Below are positions 1 to 9,400 of a stretch of DNA of 64,000 nt, piece after piece. This DNA comes from Streptomyces sp. NBC_01244 (GTDB taxonomy: Bacteria > Actinomycetota > Actinomycetes > Streptomycetales > Streptomycetaceae), in assembly GCF_035987325.1 (NCBI RefSeq), contig NZ_CP108488.1, forward strand, positions 4,154,001-4,218,000. Reading direction: 5' to 3'. Within the stretch, counting starts at the first letter, position 1; the number at the start of each line of letters is the position of its first letter. A program made the translations under genes and the position numbers. The notes beneath the pieces were generated by a model that worked only from the letters and a program-made list of their open reading frames with translations, was not told the DNA's origin and did no database searches.

Positions 1-2
1 TC

Positions 3-770
3 GGTTGCGGGGCGGGCCACTTCCTGCGCACCTGGCTGGAGCGCTCGGGGCCCGCGATCGGCTCCGACCTGGTGTTCTCCCATCTATGGCTCGCCCGGGT
101 CTTCGTCGCTCCCCGGGCCCACCTGGTCTGCTTCGACGCCGAGGGTTCCTTCCCGCTCGCCGACGGCGCGGCCCAGGTCGCCCTGAGCCACGACAGCTTC
201 CACTACTTCCGCGACAAGGGGCACGTCCTGGACGAGCTGCTGCGGATCGGCGGCACCGGACCGGTGCTGCTGGGGCACGTCCACAACGCCTCCTACGACA
301 ACTTCTCCGCAGGGCTGCCGCTGCCCACCGACGGCTACACCGCCACCGTGGACCCGGACCTCTGTTACGACGACGCCGCGCTCACCACCGCCGCGCTCGA
401 CGGGAGGACGGCGTCCCCGCAGAGCGCCGAGGAGTTGCGCGAGGTGGCGGCACTGGCCTTCGCCTGCCGCACGACCGGCTCGCCGGCGGTGCCCGGGAAG
501 CTCACCGACCCGGTGCCCGGACGGCTCACCAGCCCGCTGCCCGGACGCCCGCTGACCGTCAATCCGCTCCTCGGCGACCACGGGCCGCGCTGGCCCGACG
601 AGAAGTTCGCCCGCGAGTTCACCGACGGCTGGTCCTACCTGCGCGACCTCGCCAGGCCCGACGAGGCCACGGTGACCGCAGCGCGCGCGGGCCTCGTCGA
701 CCGCGACCCCGAAGTCGCCCGCCTCGCCGCCCGGCGCGTGTTCCTGGACCTCCCTGAAAGCTGGATCTGA
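3..770 (+). CDS. SAM-dependent methyltransferase-like protein, 5' end outside the window
   Basis: The reading frame is already open at the left edge. Its first codons read GCGAGHFLRTWLE, the glycine-rich SAM-binding loop (motif I) of class I methyltransferases, so the true start lies upstream. A later LADGAAQVALSHDSFHYF stretch resembles the motif around the post-loop acidic residue and the DxxxHY-like region of this family. About 255 codons are visible. The C-terminal half (from about residue 130) is not a standard methyltransferase core and looks like an added domain. The stop is followed after one base by the ATG of the acyltransferase gene, so the two are almost certainly one operon. The substrate cannot be told from the sequence. 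An internal GTG at 72 would cut off motif I and is not the start. Confidence 0.65.
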   Translation, partial: GCGAGHFLRTWLERSGPAIGSDLVFSHLWLARVFVAPRAHLVCFDAEGSFPLADGAAQVALSHDSFHYFRDKGHVLDELLRIGGTGPVLLGHVHNASYDNFSAGLPLPTDGYTATVDPDLCYDDAALTTAALDGRTASPQSAEELREVAALAFACRTTGSPAVPGKLTDPVPGRLTSPLPGRPLTVNPLLGDHGPRWPDEKFAREFTDGWSYLRDLARPDEATVTAARAGLVDRDPEVARLAARRVFLDLPESWI

Positions 771-771
771 G

Positions 772-2013
772 ATGAGCCCCACTCCCCCGCCCGACACCCT
801 GCCGCTGACCCCGCTCATCCCGGTCGTCCCGCTCGCGAGCCTCCCGGACTCCTGCACGGCAGGCCCTGGAGTCCGCATCCATGCACGCCGGCTGACCGTC
901 GGCGAAGGCGTCAGGATCGGCGCCGGCGCCACCATCGTGGGCGACGAAGTGGTGCTGGGCGACCGGACGACCATCGGTGACGGCGCCGATCTGCGTGCCG
1001 CGACACTGCACGTCGGCGCCGGCTCGGAGGTCGGCCCGCGGGTTCGGGTGCTGGTCGCCGAGCGCTTCGTGGTCGGCGCTGCCGCGCGCATCGGCCCTGA
1101 CGCGCAGGTGCTGTGCCGTGACTTCGTCGCCGGACGGCTGTTCTACTTCGGCGACGGCGCACGCGTCGGCTACGGCGGGACGACGACCTCCACCGCCCGG
1201 GTCGAGATCGGCAACCGGGTGACGATCGGCCAGCACACCATCCTGAACGCGAACCACGAGATCACGGTCGGCGACGGCGTCGGCACCGGGTCCTACCTGG
1301 CCGTCTGGACGCACGGCTACCACTTCGGGCACGGCCCCCTCAACGGCACCCAACCCGCCTACGCCCCGGTCCACATCGGACGCGACGTCTGGCTCGGCTA
1401 CCACGTCACCCTGCTGCCCGGCGCCCACATCGGGGACGGCACCGTGGTGGCGGCCGGCTCGGTCGTCACCGCCCCGATTCCCGCCGGCGTGCTGGCGGGC
1501 GGAGTTCCCGCCCGGGTGAAGCGGCAGCTCGACCTGAGCCCCGTCGCCGACCGGCAGGCTCATGACGCCGTCCTGGAGGTGCTGCGCGCCTGGCGCACCG
1601 AGCTCGGCTGGAAGGGGTGCCGGGTCCAGTGGCAGGAGTGCCCCGACGCCTTGGCCGGACTGACCGTCAGCCTGCCGGACGGCTCCCACCGCACCCGGGT
1701 GCTCTTGCTCGCCCCCGACGCCGACGGGCCCGCCGCCCCGCCGGCCGCCCCGCCGGCCGCCCCGCCGGCCGCCCCGCCCGAAGGAGAGGCCCTCGCGATC
1801 ATCACGCTGACCGACAGCGGTGCCACGGTGCGGCCCGACGGCCCGGTCGCCCTGTTCGAGCTGCGCACCGGGCAGCTGTCGGGCCACACCTCGCCGGTCA
1901 TCGAGGACCTGCGTGACCAACTGCGACGGCACGCGATGCCGTGCGGTGACGACCGCGGCTTCTCCTCGATCGAACCCGGCGCGTTCGCCCGGCTCAGGGG
2001 AGCTGCCGTATGA
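772..2013 (+). CDS. Left-handed beta-helix (hexapeptide-repeat) acyltransferase with C-terminal extension
   Basis: A 413-residue protein. Residues about 30-250 are built from imperfect hexapeptide repeats ([LIV]-G-x4), for example GEGVRIGAGATIVGDEVVLG, which form the left-handed beta-helix of acetyl/acyltransferases. WTHGYHFGHGP contains the histidines expected at the acyl-CoA site, and the helix ends with the family-typical AGSVVTAPIPAGVLAGGVPA. Residues about 260-413 are an extra domain of unknown role. It is interrupted by a PPAAPPAAPP linker encoded by a 12-bp tandem repeat. The gene starts one base after the methyltransferase stop and overlaps the racemase by ATGA, so the three proteins probably act on one small molecule or glycan. 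The acyl acceptor is unknown. Confidence 0.8.
   Translation: MSPTPPPDTLPLTPLIPVVPLASLPDSCTAGPGVRIHARRLTVGEGVRIGAGATIVGDEVVLGDRTTIGDGADLRAATLHVGAGSEVGPRVRVLVAERFVVGAAARIGPDAQVLCRDFVAGRLFYFGDGARVGYGGTTTSTARVEIGNRVTIGQHTILNANHEITVGDGVGTGSYLAVWTHGYHFGHGPLNGTQPAYAPVHIGRDVWLGYHVTLLPGAHIGDGTVVAAGSVVTAPIPAGVLAGGVPARVKRQLDLSPVADRQAHDAVLEVLRAWRTELGWKGCRVQWQECPDALAGLTVSLPDGSHRTRVLLLAPDADGPAAPPAAPPAAPPAAPPEGEALAIITLTDSGATVRPDGPVALFELRTGQLSGHTSPVIEDLRDQLRRHAMPCGDDRGFSSIEPGAFARLRGAAV
1741..1776 (+). repeat. 12-bp tandem repeat, three units
   Basis: Three perfect copies of CCGGCCGCCCCG lie inside the acyltransferase gene and encode the Pro/Ala linker. The unit length is a multiple of three, so copy-number changes would keep the frame. 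Confidence 0.9.
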
Positions 2014-2744
2014 CGCCTGTCGAATCCCGGCGGGAGCCCGCAGTCATCGGCCTGCTCGGCGGCATGAGCTGGCCCTCCACGATCACCTACTACCGGGCGA
2101 TCAACGAGGCGGTCGCCGGCCGACTCGGCGGTTCGCACTCCGCGCGCATCGTGGTCTGGTCCCAGGACTATGCCGAAGTGGAACAGCGGCAGTTGGCCGA
2201 GGACTGGCAGGGAGCGGGAGAGCTGCTCGCCCTCGGAGCACGACGGCTGGAGGCGGCGGGCGCGGACCTGCTGGCGATCGCCTGCAACACCATGCACCGG
2301 GTGGCCGACGCCGTACGGGCCGCCGGCAGCCTGCCGCTGATCGACATCGTGGAGGTGGCGGCGGAGGCCGCCGGCGACCGCGGCATCACCCGCGCCGCGG
2401 TGCTGGGGACCCGCTTCACCGCCGAGGGCGGCCAGTTCGCGCGCGCTCTGACCGCCCGGGGCATCGAACCGGTACTGCCCGCCCCCGGGGACCAGGCACT
2501 GATCGACCGCCTCATCTACGAGGAGCTGTGCCTGGGCACCGTCAGCGCCTCGGGCTCAGCGGCGTTCCGCGACGTGCGGGCCCGGCTGTGTGCCGACGGC
2601 GTCGACGGCGTGGTCCTCGCCTGCACCGAACTCGGCCTGCTGCTGACCCCGGCCGAACGCGCCGCACGGGAGCTGGTCGACACCGTCGAGGCCCACGTCG
2701 ACGCGTTGGTCAACGCCTCCCTCCAGGCCGACCCGCCCCGGTGA
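2010..2744 (+). CDS. Aspartate/glutamate racemase family protein
   Basis: A 244-residue protein of the cofactor-independent Asp/Glu racemase (YgeA-like) family. The N-terminal GLLGGMSWPSTITYY is the family signature. Both catalytic cysteines are present, in AIACNTMH and LACTELGLL, so the enzyme should be active. The start ATG overlaps the acyltransferase stop (ATGA), which indicates translational coupling. In this context it may supply a D-amino acid for a product modified by the upstream methyltransferase and acyltransferase. The exact amino acid cannot be read from the sequence. Confidence 0.88.
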   Translation: MTPVESRREPAVIGLLGGMSWPSTITYYRAINEAVAGRLGGSHSARIVVWSQDYAEVEQRQLAEDWQGAGELLALGARRLEAAGADLLAIACNTMHRVADAVRAAGSLPLIDIVEVAAEAAGDRGITRAAVLGTRFTAEGGQFARALTARGIEPVLPAPGDQALIDRLIYEELCLGTVSASGSAAFRDVRARLCADGVDGVVLACTELGLLLTPAERAARELVDTVEAHVDALVNASLQADPPR

Positions 2745-2865
2745 CGACCACCTCCTTCGCCCCGCCTCCTCCTCACCCGGAACGCCACCAGCGCGACCTC
2801 GGAAGGCCTCACCTCCTCCCCCAAGAACTGAGCCGCGGAGCCCCCCACTGATCCGCTACCCTGTC

Positions 2866-2892
2866 CCTGGGCTGCCCTTGTGGCAGCCCAGG
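2866..2892 (+). terminator. Hairpin after the racemase operon
   Basis: An 11-bp perfect stem (CCTGGGCTGCC / GGCAGCCCAGG) with a 5-nt loop lies between the racemase gene and the tRNA. It has no T-run, as is common in high-GC actinobacteria. It probably ends the three-gene operon. Confidence 0.55.
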
Positions 2893-2953
2893 ACCTTGCC
2901 GAGGCGAGCCGGATTCTCACGCAGAGTATTCAGCCACGTTTCACGCAAGGCCC

Positions 2954-3026
2954 GCCTTCGTAGCTCAGGGGATAGAGCACCGCTCTCCTAAAGCGGGTGT
3001 CGCAGGTTCGAATCCTGCCGAGGGCA
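2954..3026 (+). tRNA. tRNA-Arg (anticodon CCT)
   Basis: A 73-nt cloverleaf. The acceptor stem GCCTTCG pairs with CGAGGGC, allowing one G-U pair. The D arm is TAGCTCAGGGGATAGAGCA. The anticodon loop CTCCTAA carries CCT, which reads AGG, and the T arm is GCAGGTTCGAATCCTGC. The discriminator base is A and the 3' CCA is not encoded. The gene stands alone, followed by two hairpins. Confidence 0.95.
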
Positions 3027-3039
3027 CAGCATGTAAGCC

Positions 3040-3068
3040 GCTGCCCTGGGGTTTCTCCCCAGGGCAGC
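3040..3068 (+). terminator. Hairpin after tRNA-Arg
   Basis: A perfect 12-bp stem (GCTGCCCTGGGG / CCCCAGGGCAGC) with a TTTCT loop starts 14 nt after the tRNA. It is likely the tRNA terminator. Confidence 0.7.
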
Positions 3069-3076
3069 GCCCCGTT

Positions 3077-3106
3077 CGGCCCCGGACTCCTCGTCCGGGG
3101 CCGTTT
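3077..3106. terminator. Second hairpin, between tRNA-Arg and the convergent sortase gene
   Basis: A 10-bp stem (CGGCCCCGGA / TCCGGGGCCG) followed by TTT on the plus strand. It lies between the tRNA (+) and the 3' end of the sortase gene (-), so it may serve both. Confidence 0.6.
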
Positions 3107-3138
3107 GCGATGGCCTTGTGGCGGGGGCTCCGGGGGGA

Positions 3139-3741
3139 TCAGGCCGTCAGGTCGGCGTAGAGGATCACGTTGTTCGTGCGGTGGCCGTTCTTGATCTCGC
3201 CGCCGCAGGTCAGCAGGCGCAGTTCGGGGCGGTTGGTCTCCCCGTAGACCTTGTCGGTCGGGAAGTCCTTCTTGGCCACGTCCTCGATCTCGCGGATCTT
3301 GAACCTGGCCGTCTTCCCGTCCTCGCGCGGCACCTCGATCAGGTCGCCGAGCTTGATCTTCTTGACGTTCTTCATCACCGCGGGCCCGTACTTCGTGTCG
3401 AAGTGCGCGACGAGGACGGCCGCCCCCTTCTCGCCCGGGGTCACCCCCTGGGTCCACCAGCCCGGGTTGTCCGCGTCGGTGTCCGCGTTCGGCACGCCGA
3501 GCTCGCCCGTGGCCGGGTCCACCGTGAGGTCGACCATCTTCTTCGCGTCCACGCCCGCCGCGTCGATCTTCATGCCGGTCGGCTTCGACCCCGGGAGGGC
3601 GGGCGCGGCCTCGCCCGCGGGAGCGGGGGCCGCCGTGCTGCCCACCTTGGGGTCCGGCGGCAGCCCGGCACCACTGCCGGTGCCGCACGCGGTGAGGGTG
3701 GCGAGCGCCGCGACGGCGGCGGTACGGACAGTGGCGCGCAT
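3139..3741 (-). CDS. Class F sortase with lipoprotein-type signal
   Basis: A 200-residue exported protein. The chosen ATG at 3741 has a GAGGGA ribosome site and gives a short signal MRATVRTAAVAALATLTAC. The L-T-A-C looks like a lipobox, with the cysteine at about residue 19. The catalytic domain carries the sortase triad candidates: His in LVAHFDTKYG, Cys in LLTCGG, and Arg in HRTNNVILYA. This matches actinobacterial class F (class E/F-like) sortases, cysteine transpeptidases acting outside the membrane, which often occur without a neighbouring substrate gene, as here. A longer in-frame start at 3786 exists but would put extra residues before the signal. Confidence 0.85.
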   Translation of the reverse strand: MRATVRTAAVAALATLTACGTGSGAGLPPDPKVGSTAAPAPAGEAAPALPGSKPTGMKIDAAGVDAKKMVDLTVDPATGELGVPNADTDADNPGWWTQGVTPGEKGAAVLVAHFDTKYGPAVMKNVKKIKLGDLIEVPREDGKTARFKIREIEDVAKKDFPTDKVYGETNRPELRLLTCGGEIKNGHRTNNVILYADLTA

Positions 3742-3886
3742 GAGTGTTTCCCTCGGGTCGGCGTCACCTGCGGTGGCGACGACCACGACGTTACGAGGGT
3801 CGTGTCCGGGTCATCCGCCGGAGACGTAACAGCCGGCCGGAGACCTCCCCGCGAAGCGGTTAAGGGGCAGGGCAGGGCAGACGAAA

Positions 3887-3912
3887 GCCCTTCCGGCCGG
3901 AGCCGGAAGGGC
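3887..3912 (-). terminator. Hairpin between the small protein gene and the sortase gene
   Basis: An 11-bp perfect stem (GCCCTTCCGGC / GCCGGAAGGGC) with a 4-nt loop. On the minus strand it is followed by TTTCGT, so it fits a terminator for the 69-codon gene just upstream. Confidence 0.65.
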
Positions 3913-3958
3913 CACATCACCACGTCACGACATCAGGGCTCGGACTTCGGCCCCGTCC

Positions 3959-4168
3959 TCAGCTGAGGCCTCTGCTGCGCTCGCCGATGCGGTCGCCCTG
4001 CGGGGTCCCGGCCCGCTTGAGTTCCGCCTTCGTGTGCGCTCCGCCCTTGATCTTGCTCCGGACCGGACCGGAGAAGCCGTGCGCGTGTTGCACGGTGCGG
4101 GGCAGGTTGGTCGCTTCCGCGGCCTTCGCGACAGCCGTCTGGAAGTCCTGCTTCTGCTCTTTGCTCAT
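3959..4168 (-). CDS. Small hydrophilic protein of unknown function
   Basis: A 69-residue charged protein starting MSKEQKQDFQ, with an AGGGAG ribosome site. No signal peptide, membrane segment or known motif is visible. It contains a basic central KIKGGAHTKAELKRAG stretch and ends in ERSRGLS. A good ribosome site, codon use typical of the window and a following terminator support it as a real single-gene unit. An ATG upstream in frame (4201) lacks a ribosome site. I do not recognise the family. Confidence 0.6.
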   Translation of the reverse strand: MSKEQKQDFQTAVAKAAEATNLPRTVQHAHGFSGPVRSKIKGGAHTKAELKRAGTPQGDRIGERSRGLS

Positions 4169-4314
4169 CCCGTCGTCACTCCCTAAAAAGACTCGGGGCA
4201 CCCAATCGGACTACTGGGATCGTATGCATATAAAGGGCCCAACGCACCCGGACCGGACGTAAAGAATGGTCGATCAAGGTCGGGCCGGGATGGTCAGAGA
4301 GGGTCAGGGGACGG

Positions 4315-6240
4315 TCAAGGACGCGGCGGAGCCGGGCGCTCCGGTGGCCCCAGTACCTCGTAGAGCAGCTCGTCGGGACACGGGGTGCCCCGCGGGAGCT
4401 GGTACTTCGCCGCGATCCGGTACTCCCCCGGCGCCGGGGCCAGCAGCTCCGTCCACTCGTCCCCGCTACCGTCCGAGGCCGCCTTGAACAGGCATCCGGC
4501 CGTGTTCGCGTAGACCTTGGGCTCGGCGACCGTGCCCTTCGGCGTCGCCTTCCCCGCGGCCTTGGAGGCCTCCGTCTCCTGCGGCGGCTCCACCGGCTTG
4601 CCCGCACCGTCCACCAGGCCCAGCCACGGGGAATGCGGGATGCGCACCATCACCCGGCCGGGCTGCTTCACGTCGATGACCAGCTGGTCGGCGCCGGCCC
4701 GCACCACCGTCGCGGGGCCGGCGACCAGGTTCGTCGGGTCCGTGACCTTGAAGAGCTGCCAGTTCGCGTCGCCCCACACCTGCTGGAGGTACGGGACACC
4801 CTCGCGCACCAGCTTCGCCTCGTCCCGCCCGCCCTCATCGGGTTTGTCGGCGGGCAGCACCACGTAGTGCACGGCCCAGCGGTCCAGCCATTCGCGGTAG
4901 CTGTCGGGGGTCAGGGTGTCGTCGTAGAAGACCGGGTTGCGCTCCAGATCGGCCTGCCGGTTCCAGCCGCGCGCGAGGTTGACGTACGCGGGGAAGGCGG
5001 AGGACTCCCGGTGGCTGCTGGCCGGGACCACCTCGACGCGGCCCCGGTCGGCGCCCGCCTTCTGGAGCTGGTCCACCAGCGGGGCGAGCTCCCGGCTCCA
5101 GGAGGCCAGCGGGGTGGTGCGGACGATGTCGGTGACGCTGTTGACGGTGATCCAGGCGGTCACCCCGGTGAGGGCGAGGAGCAGCCCGTACCAGCGGCGC
5201 GTGCGCGGGGCCTCGTACGGGAGGGCCGCGAGCAGCACCACTGCGCCGAACAGCATTGCCAGCCGGGTCACGTTCGAACCGACCTGGGAGTCGATCGCCC
5301 AGGTCAGCGCCACCCCGAGGGCGTAGATCGCGGACGCGGTCCGGACCGTTTTCCAGCTCTTCGGTACGAGGAACAGCGCGGCCAGCGCGCACGCGAACGG
5401 CAGCGCCGCCGAGATCAGCTTCATCGGCTGGGTCCCCGAGAAGGGGAACAGCCAGGACGACAGTCCGACCACCGCGGCAGGGGCCAGGCCGAGGGCGTAC
5501 GCGCCCGGGCGCCGGCCGTTCAGGAACAGCGCGGCCGCGATCACCCCTAGGAACAGTCCGGCGACCGGGCTGGAGGCGGTGGCGATCGCCGCGAGCGGAG
5601 CCGCCACGGCGGCCTTCGCCCAGCGCCGCTCGGCCCATTTGCGGGGCCAGCAGAAGACGGCGGCGACGGCCCCGAGGGCGAACATCACGCCGAGGCCGAA
5701 GGTGACGCGGCCGGACAGGGCGTTGCACAGGAGCCCGTACACCCCGGCCAGGGCGGGCCACAGGGGCTCGCGGACGGCGCCGCGGCAGCGGGTCAGGATC
5801 ATCGCGAGCAGCCCGGCCGAGATCGTTCCGGCGATCATCATCGTGGTGCGGACGCCGAGCACGTGCATCACGTACGGCGAGACCACGCTGTACGAGACCG
5901 GGTGCATGCCGCCGTACCAGGCGAGGTTGTACGCCGAGTCGGGATGGCGGCCCACGAACTCCGCCCAGGCGTCCTGCGCGGCCAGGTCGCCGCCGCTGTT
6001 GGCCACGGCGAAGAACCAGATCAGGTGCAGCAGCCCGGCCAGCGCGGTGGCCACGGCCACGGGGTGCCGGCGGGCCCAGCCGAGGGCACGACGGACCGGC
6101 CCGGGGCCGCCGGCCTGCGTCCCCGGGGCTCCGGGGACTCCGGGCGCTCGGGTCGGAGCCTCGTCCCGGACCGGGCCCTGGCCCTGGCCACGGTCCCGGC
6201 TCTGCTCCCGGCCTTGCTCCTGCCGCTCAGCGGTGGTCAC
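4315..6240 (-). CDS. Multispanning membrane protein with C-terminal extracytoplasmic domain
   Basis: A 641-residue protein. The GTG start at 6240 has a GGGGAG site and begins MTTAERQEQGREQ. Residues about 1-50 are polar and cytoplasmic. Residues about 60-370 contain roughly ten hydrophobic segments (for example VAVATALAGLLHLIWFF and AAVVGLSSWLFPF). The last about 260 residues are soluble and probably face outside, beginning after VTAWITVNSVTDIV. The topology recalls GT-C-like or YfhO-like membrane proteins, but I see no decisive catalytic motif. It lies downstream of the carboxypeptidase gene on the same strand with a 164-bp gap, so a role at the cell envelope is a reasonable inference only. 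Confidence 0.8.
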   Translation of the reverse strand: MTTAERQEQGREQSRDRGQGQGPVRDEAPTRAPGVPGAPGTQAGGPGPVRRALGWARRHPVAVATALAGLLHLIWFFAVANSGGDLAAQDAWAEFVGRHPDSAYNLAWYGGMHPVSYSVVSPYVMHVLGVRTTMMIAGTISAGLLAMILTRCRGAVREPLWPALAGVYGLLCNALSGRVTFGLGVMFALGAVAAVFCWPRKWAERRWAKAAVAAPLAAIATASSPVAGLFLGVIAAALFLNGRRPGAYALGLAPAAVVGLSSWLFPFSGTQPMKLISAALPFACALAALFLVPKSWKTVRTASAIYALGVALTWAIDSQVGSNVTRLAMLFGAVVLLAALPYEAPRTRRWYGLLLALTGVTAWITVNSVTDIVRTTPLASWSRELAPLVDQLQKAGADRGRVEVVPASSHRESSAFPAYVNLARGWNRQADLERNPVFYDDTLTPDSYREWLDRWAVHYVVLPADKPDEGGRDEAKLVREGVPYLQQVWGDANWQLFKVTDPTNLVAGPATVVRAGADQLVIDVKQPGRVMVRIPHSPWLGLVDGAGKPVEPPQETEASKAAGKATPKGTVAEPKVYANTAGCLFKAASDGSGDEWTELLAPAPGEYRIAAKYQLPRGTPCPDELLYEVLGPPERPAPPRP

Positions 6241-6404
6241 GCCGACGTACTCCCCACTCCGGTCACCTCGGGTGCGTCCCTCGGTTCGTAGACGCGGTCC
6301 GGCGCCTCCGGGTTGCCCCGGGCGCCGGACCCGCTCCGCGCTCGTGCGCGGCGTCGGCCGACGCGTCGGCGGTCCGGCGGTCGGCCGGCGCCCCGGCCCG
6401 CGCC

Positions 6405-9400
6405 TCAGCCGACGCGCGTCAGCTTCTTGCCGATGCCGGGGGCGACGAGATCGCTCTGCAGCGCCACCGGCACCTTCACCTGGCTGGCGCCCTCGCCGAC
6501 GGTCAGCACGCCGATCTCCGAGCCCGCCTTGGCGGTCTGCGGGAGCTTGCCGGCGGCGTCTGCCAGCTTGGTGGAGATGGTGAGGGTCGGCCAGCCGACC
6601 GCGTCGACGTCGGCGGTGGCCACGACCGGGACCCGGGTGCCGAGTCCGTCGTCCACGTAGCCGACGACAGCGCCCTTCTTGACGACGGGCGCGGCCTTCA
6701 GCATCTTCTGCGTGGCGATCATGATGTCCTTGCTCGCCTCGATCGCGGTGCCGAGGATCGGCACGCCGTGCTGGCCGAGGACGGCTCCGACGATCAGCTG
6801 GTCGGTCTTGCCGACCTCCTTGTGGGCGGCGAAGAGCAGGTTTCCGCCGGCCTTGGTGGTGGAGCCGGTCTTGATGCCGAGCGAGCCGTTGTACGGAACC
6901 AGGTCGTTGTAGTTCCGCCACTTCTTGCCCGAGGGGTCGATCCAGTACGGCTTCTTGGTGATCGCGATCAGCTCCGGCATCTCGACGATCTTGAGGCCGA
7001 GCTTGACCTGGTCCTCGGCGGTGCTGACCGTGGTCGCGTCCAGACCCGAGGGGTCCGTGTACGTGGTGTTGGTCATGCCGAGTTCCTTGGCGGTGTCGTT
7101 CATCTTCTTGACGAACGCCTCCTGCCCGCCGTCCCAGCGCGCGAGCAGGCGCGCGACGTTGTTGGCGGACGGGATCATGATCGCGTTGAGGGCGTCGTCC
7201 TGGGAGATCTTGTCGCCCTCCTTCAGGTTGTTGACCGTGGACTCGCCCTCGGTCTCCTTCTTGCCGTCCTCGACCGCCGTCCTGTCGACGGGGATCATCT
7301 GGCCCTTCTCCCCCTTCTTCATGGGGAAGTCCTTGAGGATGACGTAGGCGGTCATGGCCTTGGCGACGCTGCCGATCGCCACGGGCTTCTGCTCGCCGAA
7401 GCTGCCGACGGGGCCGAGGCCGGCCGCGGCCATGGCCGCCTGGCCCTCCTTCGGCCACGGCAGGTTCGGGGCGCTGCCCTCGAAGGTGTACGAGGTGTTC
7501 GCGGTCACCTTCAGCGTCGGCGTGGGCAGCGGGCGCACGAGCTGGACGACTCCGAGGATCACCGCGAGGAGCACGAGGATCGGCGCGTAGATCTTGAACC
7601 GGCGTACGGCGGTGCGGGCCGCACTCGGCGGCGGGGGCGGGTTGTTGGTGAGGTCCGCCAGCATGTCGAGCGGCGGCTTGGGCGGCAGCGGCTGCTGCGT
7701 GGTCCGCTCCGGGGACTCGTACGTCACCGGGGTCCGCACCCCGGCGGGCACCGGAGTCCGGCCCGGCGCCTGTGCCTGTGCCTGCGCCTGCGCCGCGCCG
7801 GCCGCGGCCCTCGGAGTCCCGGGGGCGGGGGGCGCGCCCGGGGCGGGTCGTGCGGCTACGTCGTCGCTCCGCAGCGGTACGAAGGTGCTCGCCCGCTCCC
7901 CTCCGACGGCGCGCGGGGGCGTCGGCTGGGCGGCGCCGTTGCCCTGCCGGGCCGTGCCGGGGCCGCTCGCGCCCGGGGTGGCGGTGTCGGGCTTGATGGC
8001 CCGGAACACGGCGGTCCGCTCGCTGTCGGAGGCCTCCCCACCGGCCGGAGTGGCCGGGGTGGCCGGGGCGGCCGGAGCCGGGGGCTTGACCGCCCGGAAC
8101 ACAGCCGTCCGCTCGCTGTCCTCCGCCTGCCCGCCCGAAGCGGAGCCGGAGCCGGAGCCGGGCTTGACCGCCCGGAACACGGCGGTCCGCTCGCTGTCGA
8201 CCGGCTCACCGCCTCCGGAGCCGCCGCGGGCACGCGGATCACCGGACCCGACCGGCGCACGCGGAGGCGGCGCCTGCCCGCCCGAGGGGGCCCGAGTTCC
8301 CGGCGCGGCCGGCGCGCCCGAAGCACCGTGCGGCACCTGGCTGCCCGGGGGCGTCTGGTTGCCCGGGGCGGCCGAGGGCGCCCGAGTTCCCGGCGCGGCC
8401 TGATGGCCCGAGGCGCCCGGAGCCGCCGGGGTACCGGGCGGCACCTGGCCACCCGGAGCCGTCCGGCCGCCCTGGTTGCCCGGGGCACTCGCGGAGTCCT
8501 GGGTTCCCGGGGTCGTCTGGTTGCCCGGAACGCTCGCGGAGGCCCTGCGGGCCGGAGCCGCCAGGCTGTCTGAGGCTCCCGGGGTTCCCGGAGCGGCCGA
8601 GGCAGGCGAAGTAGCCGGGGCGCTCGCGGAGGCCCGGGGGGCCGAAGACGCAGGGCTACCCGAGGCCGCCGGAGCGGCCGAAGGGGCTCGGGTGCCCGAG
8701 GCCGGTGTGGCCGGGCCCTGACCCGGAGCCGAAGCACCAGAAGCCGGAGCACCAGAGGCGGACGTGCCGGAGCCCGAAGCACCCGAGGCGGACGTGCCCG
8801 AGGCCAAGGCACCCGAGGCGGAGGTACCGGAGGCCGAAGCCCCCGAGGCCGAAGCACCGAAGGCCGAACCACGCGAAGCGGACGGGCCCGAGGCGGAAGT
8901 GCTGGAGCCCGACCCGCCCGAGGCGGAGGTACCCGGGGCGGACGTGCCCGAGGCCGGAGCGCCGGAGTCGGACGTACCGGAGGCCGAGGCCCCCGAGGCG
9001 GACACGCCGGAGGCCGACCCACGCGAGGCGGACAGGCCCGAGGCGGAAGCGCTGGAGGCCGACGAGCCCGGGGCGGAGGTACCGGAGGCCGAAGCACCCG
9101 GAGCCGACGGGCCCGGGGCCGGAGCGCCGGAGTCGGACGTGCCGGAGGCCGAGGCCCCCGGGGCGGACATGCCCGAGGCCGACCCACGCGAGGCGGACGG
9201 GCCCGAGCCGGAAGCGCTGGAGGCCGACGCACCCGGGGTGGAGGTACCGGAGGCCGACGCACCCGAGGCGGACATGCCCGAGGCCGACCCACGCGAGGCG
9301 GACAGGCCCGAGGCGGAAGCGCTGGAGGCCGACGCACCCGGGGTGGAGGTACCGGAGGCCGACGCACCCGGGGCGGACGTGCCCGGGGACGACGCCGACG

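Noticed and set aside
2954..3026. tRNA-Arg as a possible integration (att) site of a mobile element
   Set aside because: No duplicate of the tRNA 3' end, integrase or phage-like gene is seen in the window.
2930..3688. Minus-strand open frame of about 250 codons running through the tRNA and the sortase gene
   Set aside because: It is a shadow of the sortase gene, includes the tRNA and both hairpins, and is Arg/Gly/Pro-rich as expected for an out-of-frame reading of high-GC DNA.
6241..7458. Extension of the membrane-protein gene upstream of 6240 to 7458
   Set aside because: The extension overlaps the carboxypeptidase C-terminal domain out of frame. The GTG at 6240 has its own ribosome site.
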